DNA from: Lichenostomus cassidix
Lineage: Eukaryota > Chordata > Aves > Passeriformes > Meliphagidae
Reading direction: 5' to 3'
Assembly: GCA_008360975.2 (NCBI GenBank)
Contig: CM039182.1
Coordinates: 27,500,324-27,564,323 of the forward strand
Length of the DNA: 64,000 nucleotides
How positions within the stretch are numbered: position 1 is the stretch's first letter; every line of letters starts with the position of its first letter. Of this stretch, positions 62,932 to 64,000 are shown piece by piece. Made by a program: the position numbers and the translations under genes. The notes under the pieces were generated by a model, which made no database searches, had not been told where the DNA came from, and saw only the letters and a program-made list of their open reading frames with translations.

Positions 62932-63991
62932 ATGGTGCAAGGATGGCAGGCAAAGGCATCATTCACATTGCCCTGCCACCTTATTATAACAATGCCATCA
63001 CACCTCTATGCTCATGGCCAGAATTGCTGCACCACTGCTTTCTTCTCTACTTTTGGGGTAAGCATTGTGCCTCCCAGCACAAATGTTAGAAAACAATGTC
63101 TCCACTGCAATCAGAAAAAAAGATTTTTGCAGGCCCTTTGCCCCTGGGCCTCTCTTGACCATAGACTGGCTGGAGCAGGAGACCTGTGCATTGACTGGTC
63201 AGGAGTGTGGCTCACCACCTGGGAACCAAAGAGTATCTTCACAGCAGCTCTGAAGATGAAGCACATGTGTGAGCTTGAGAGTCCAAATTACCTTTTGGAT
63301 AGTGGCCACTGGCTACTGGCTTGTATAGGCAAGTTTGTGTGTGCACCAGGAGTAGAAAGGAAAAAAAAAGAGCAGTACAAAACACAAAGAGCAAAGGAGG
63401 AGAGATGGTGCAATGTGGTGTGGGCTACTCCAGCTGTGCAGGCAGATGTGTTTCCAGGGGGCAGTAATTCTCTGCTGGGTGTGAATCCTCTGAGGAATTC
63501 AGTAAGTCTGTTCTTGCCTGTGAGTCTCTGTCTTTCCTCCCACCTTGAATAAAACAATGAGGGGGGAAGGTTTTAGACCAAGAACAGCCTAAAAGCAACT
63601 TTTGGAAATCACTGTTCATAAGTCCCTCTTGCCTGATTCTTCTCTTTGTGTGTGGAAATGGGATTTCATAAGTTGCTTTTTGAACAGATCTACTTATTTG
63701 CAAAGACGTATTTCCCTCAGTTTGTTCTGCAGGCAGGACCACACTAAAAAGATTAGTTGGTTCAAAAGGGAAAGCTATACTTCTTGGTGAAGTTTGTCTT
63801 GGAGTCTTTACTGACAGAAAAGCACAAACAATGGATTGGCTGTGCCAGCTGGGGATAGGCAGTTTTCTTTTTTCTTCAAGTGGTCTCTTATAAAGTATCA
63901 GCACATGTTTCCAAAATGCTGCATCTCTGAGGGTAATAGATCTTTTATGAGAAAGGCTCTCAGAGTGAATGTCAGTATTACAGGAAAACAT
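62932..63991. other. Region of the two longest open frames, not supported as genes
   Basis: A plus-strand frame (62932-63552, 206 codons) and a minus-strand frame (63425-63991, 188 codons) overlap tail to tail by about 130 bases. Neither shows a signal peptide, a repeat or any domain I recognise. Several other frames of 60 to 90 codons overlap them on both strands, which suggests a stop-poor, slightly GC-richer stretch. The minus frame's start lies close to the window edge. Both most likely arise by chance; an uncharacterised exon or an old coding remnant cannot be excluded. Confidence 0.3.
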
Positions 63992-64000
63992 TTCAACACT

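Noticed and set aside
1..64000. tRNA, snRNA, snoRNA, microRNA, CRISPR array or prokaryotic operon
   Set aside because: No A/B boxes with a cloverleaf, no long precursor hairpin and no regularly spaced repeats were found on reading; all texture is vertebrate non-coding DNA.

Overview
The window looks like non-coding nuclear DNA from a bird, most likely a songbird. It is AT-rich and CpG-poor, with vertebrate-style homopolymer runs. It carries 3'-end fragments of CR1 LINEs with the avian hallmarks (a block resembling 'aaggtcccttccaa' and a terminal 'attctatgat'-type repeat). It also holds one solo LTR of an endogenous retrovirus family that I know from passerine genomes. Nothing resembles bacterial, phage, plant or organelle DNA.

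I recognise no protein-coding gene, tRNA, rRNA or small RNA. All open frames are short (longest 206 codons), lack recognisable domains, often overlap frames on the other strand, and are what this much AT-rich DNA yields by chance. The simplest reading is a gene desert or the inside of a very large intron. No CpG island or promoter cluster is visible.

Layout. 1-330 is a high-complexity, homeodomain-motif-rich patch, the best candidate for a conserved regulatory element. 331-11718 is mostly plain sequence with T-rich tracts, a GC-richer CpG-retaining patch (1262-1700), a 22-bp perfect palindrome of forkhead-like sites (8389-8410) and a dispersed exact 20-mer (10867 and 11338). 11719-12250 is the minus-strand LTR, followed by a GC-richer block and a candidate regulatory patch (13441-13640). 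16579-16600 is an inverted double E-box. CR1 fragments lie at 19276-19433 (-), 28865-28960 (-, old), 37880-38050 (+) and 40780-40944 (+). The most unusual structure is a diverged direct repeat pair of about 160 bp at 49845-50010 and 51409-51560, which fits no element I know. The last 10 kb holds a GC-rich patch, a 12-bp-arm stem-loop, and poly-A and poly-C/poly-A runs.

There is no gene network to describe. Any function would be cis-regulatory, and the claims for it are inference from motif content and local CpG retention, not proof. I found no convincing undescribed biological system. The duplicated unclassified repeat and the two compact palindromic binding-site arrangements are the best leads.
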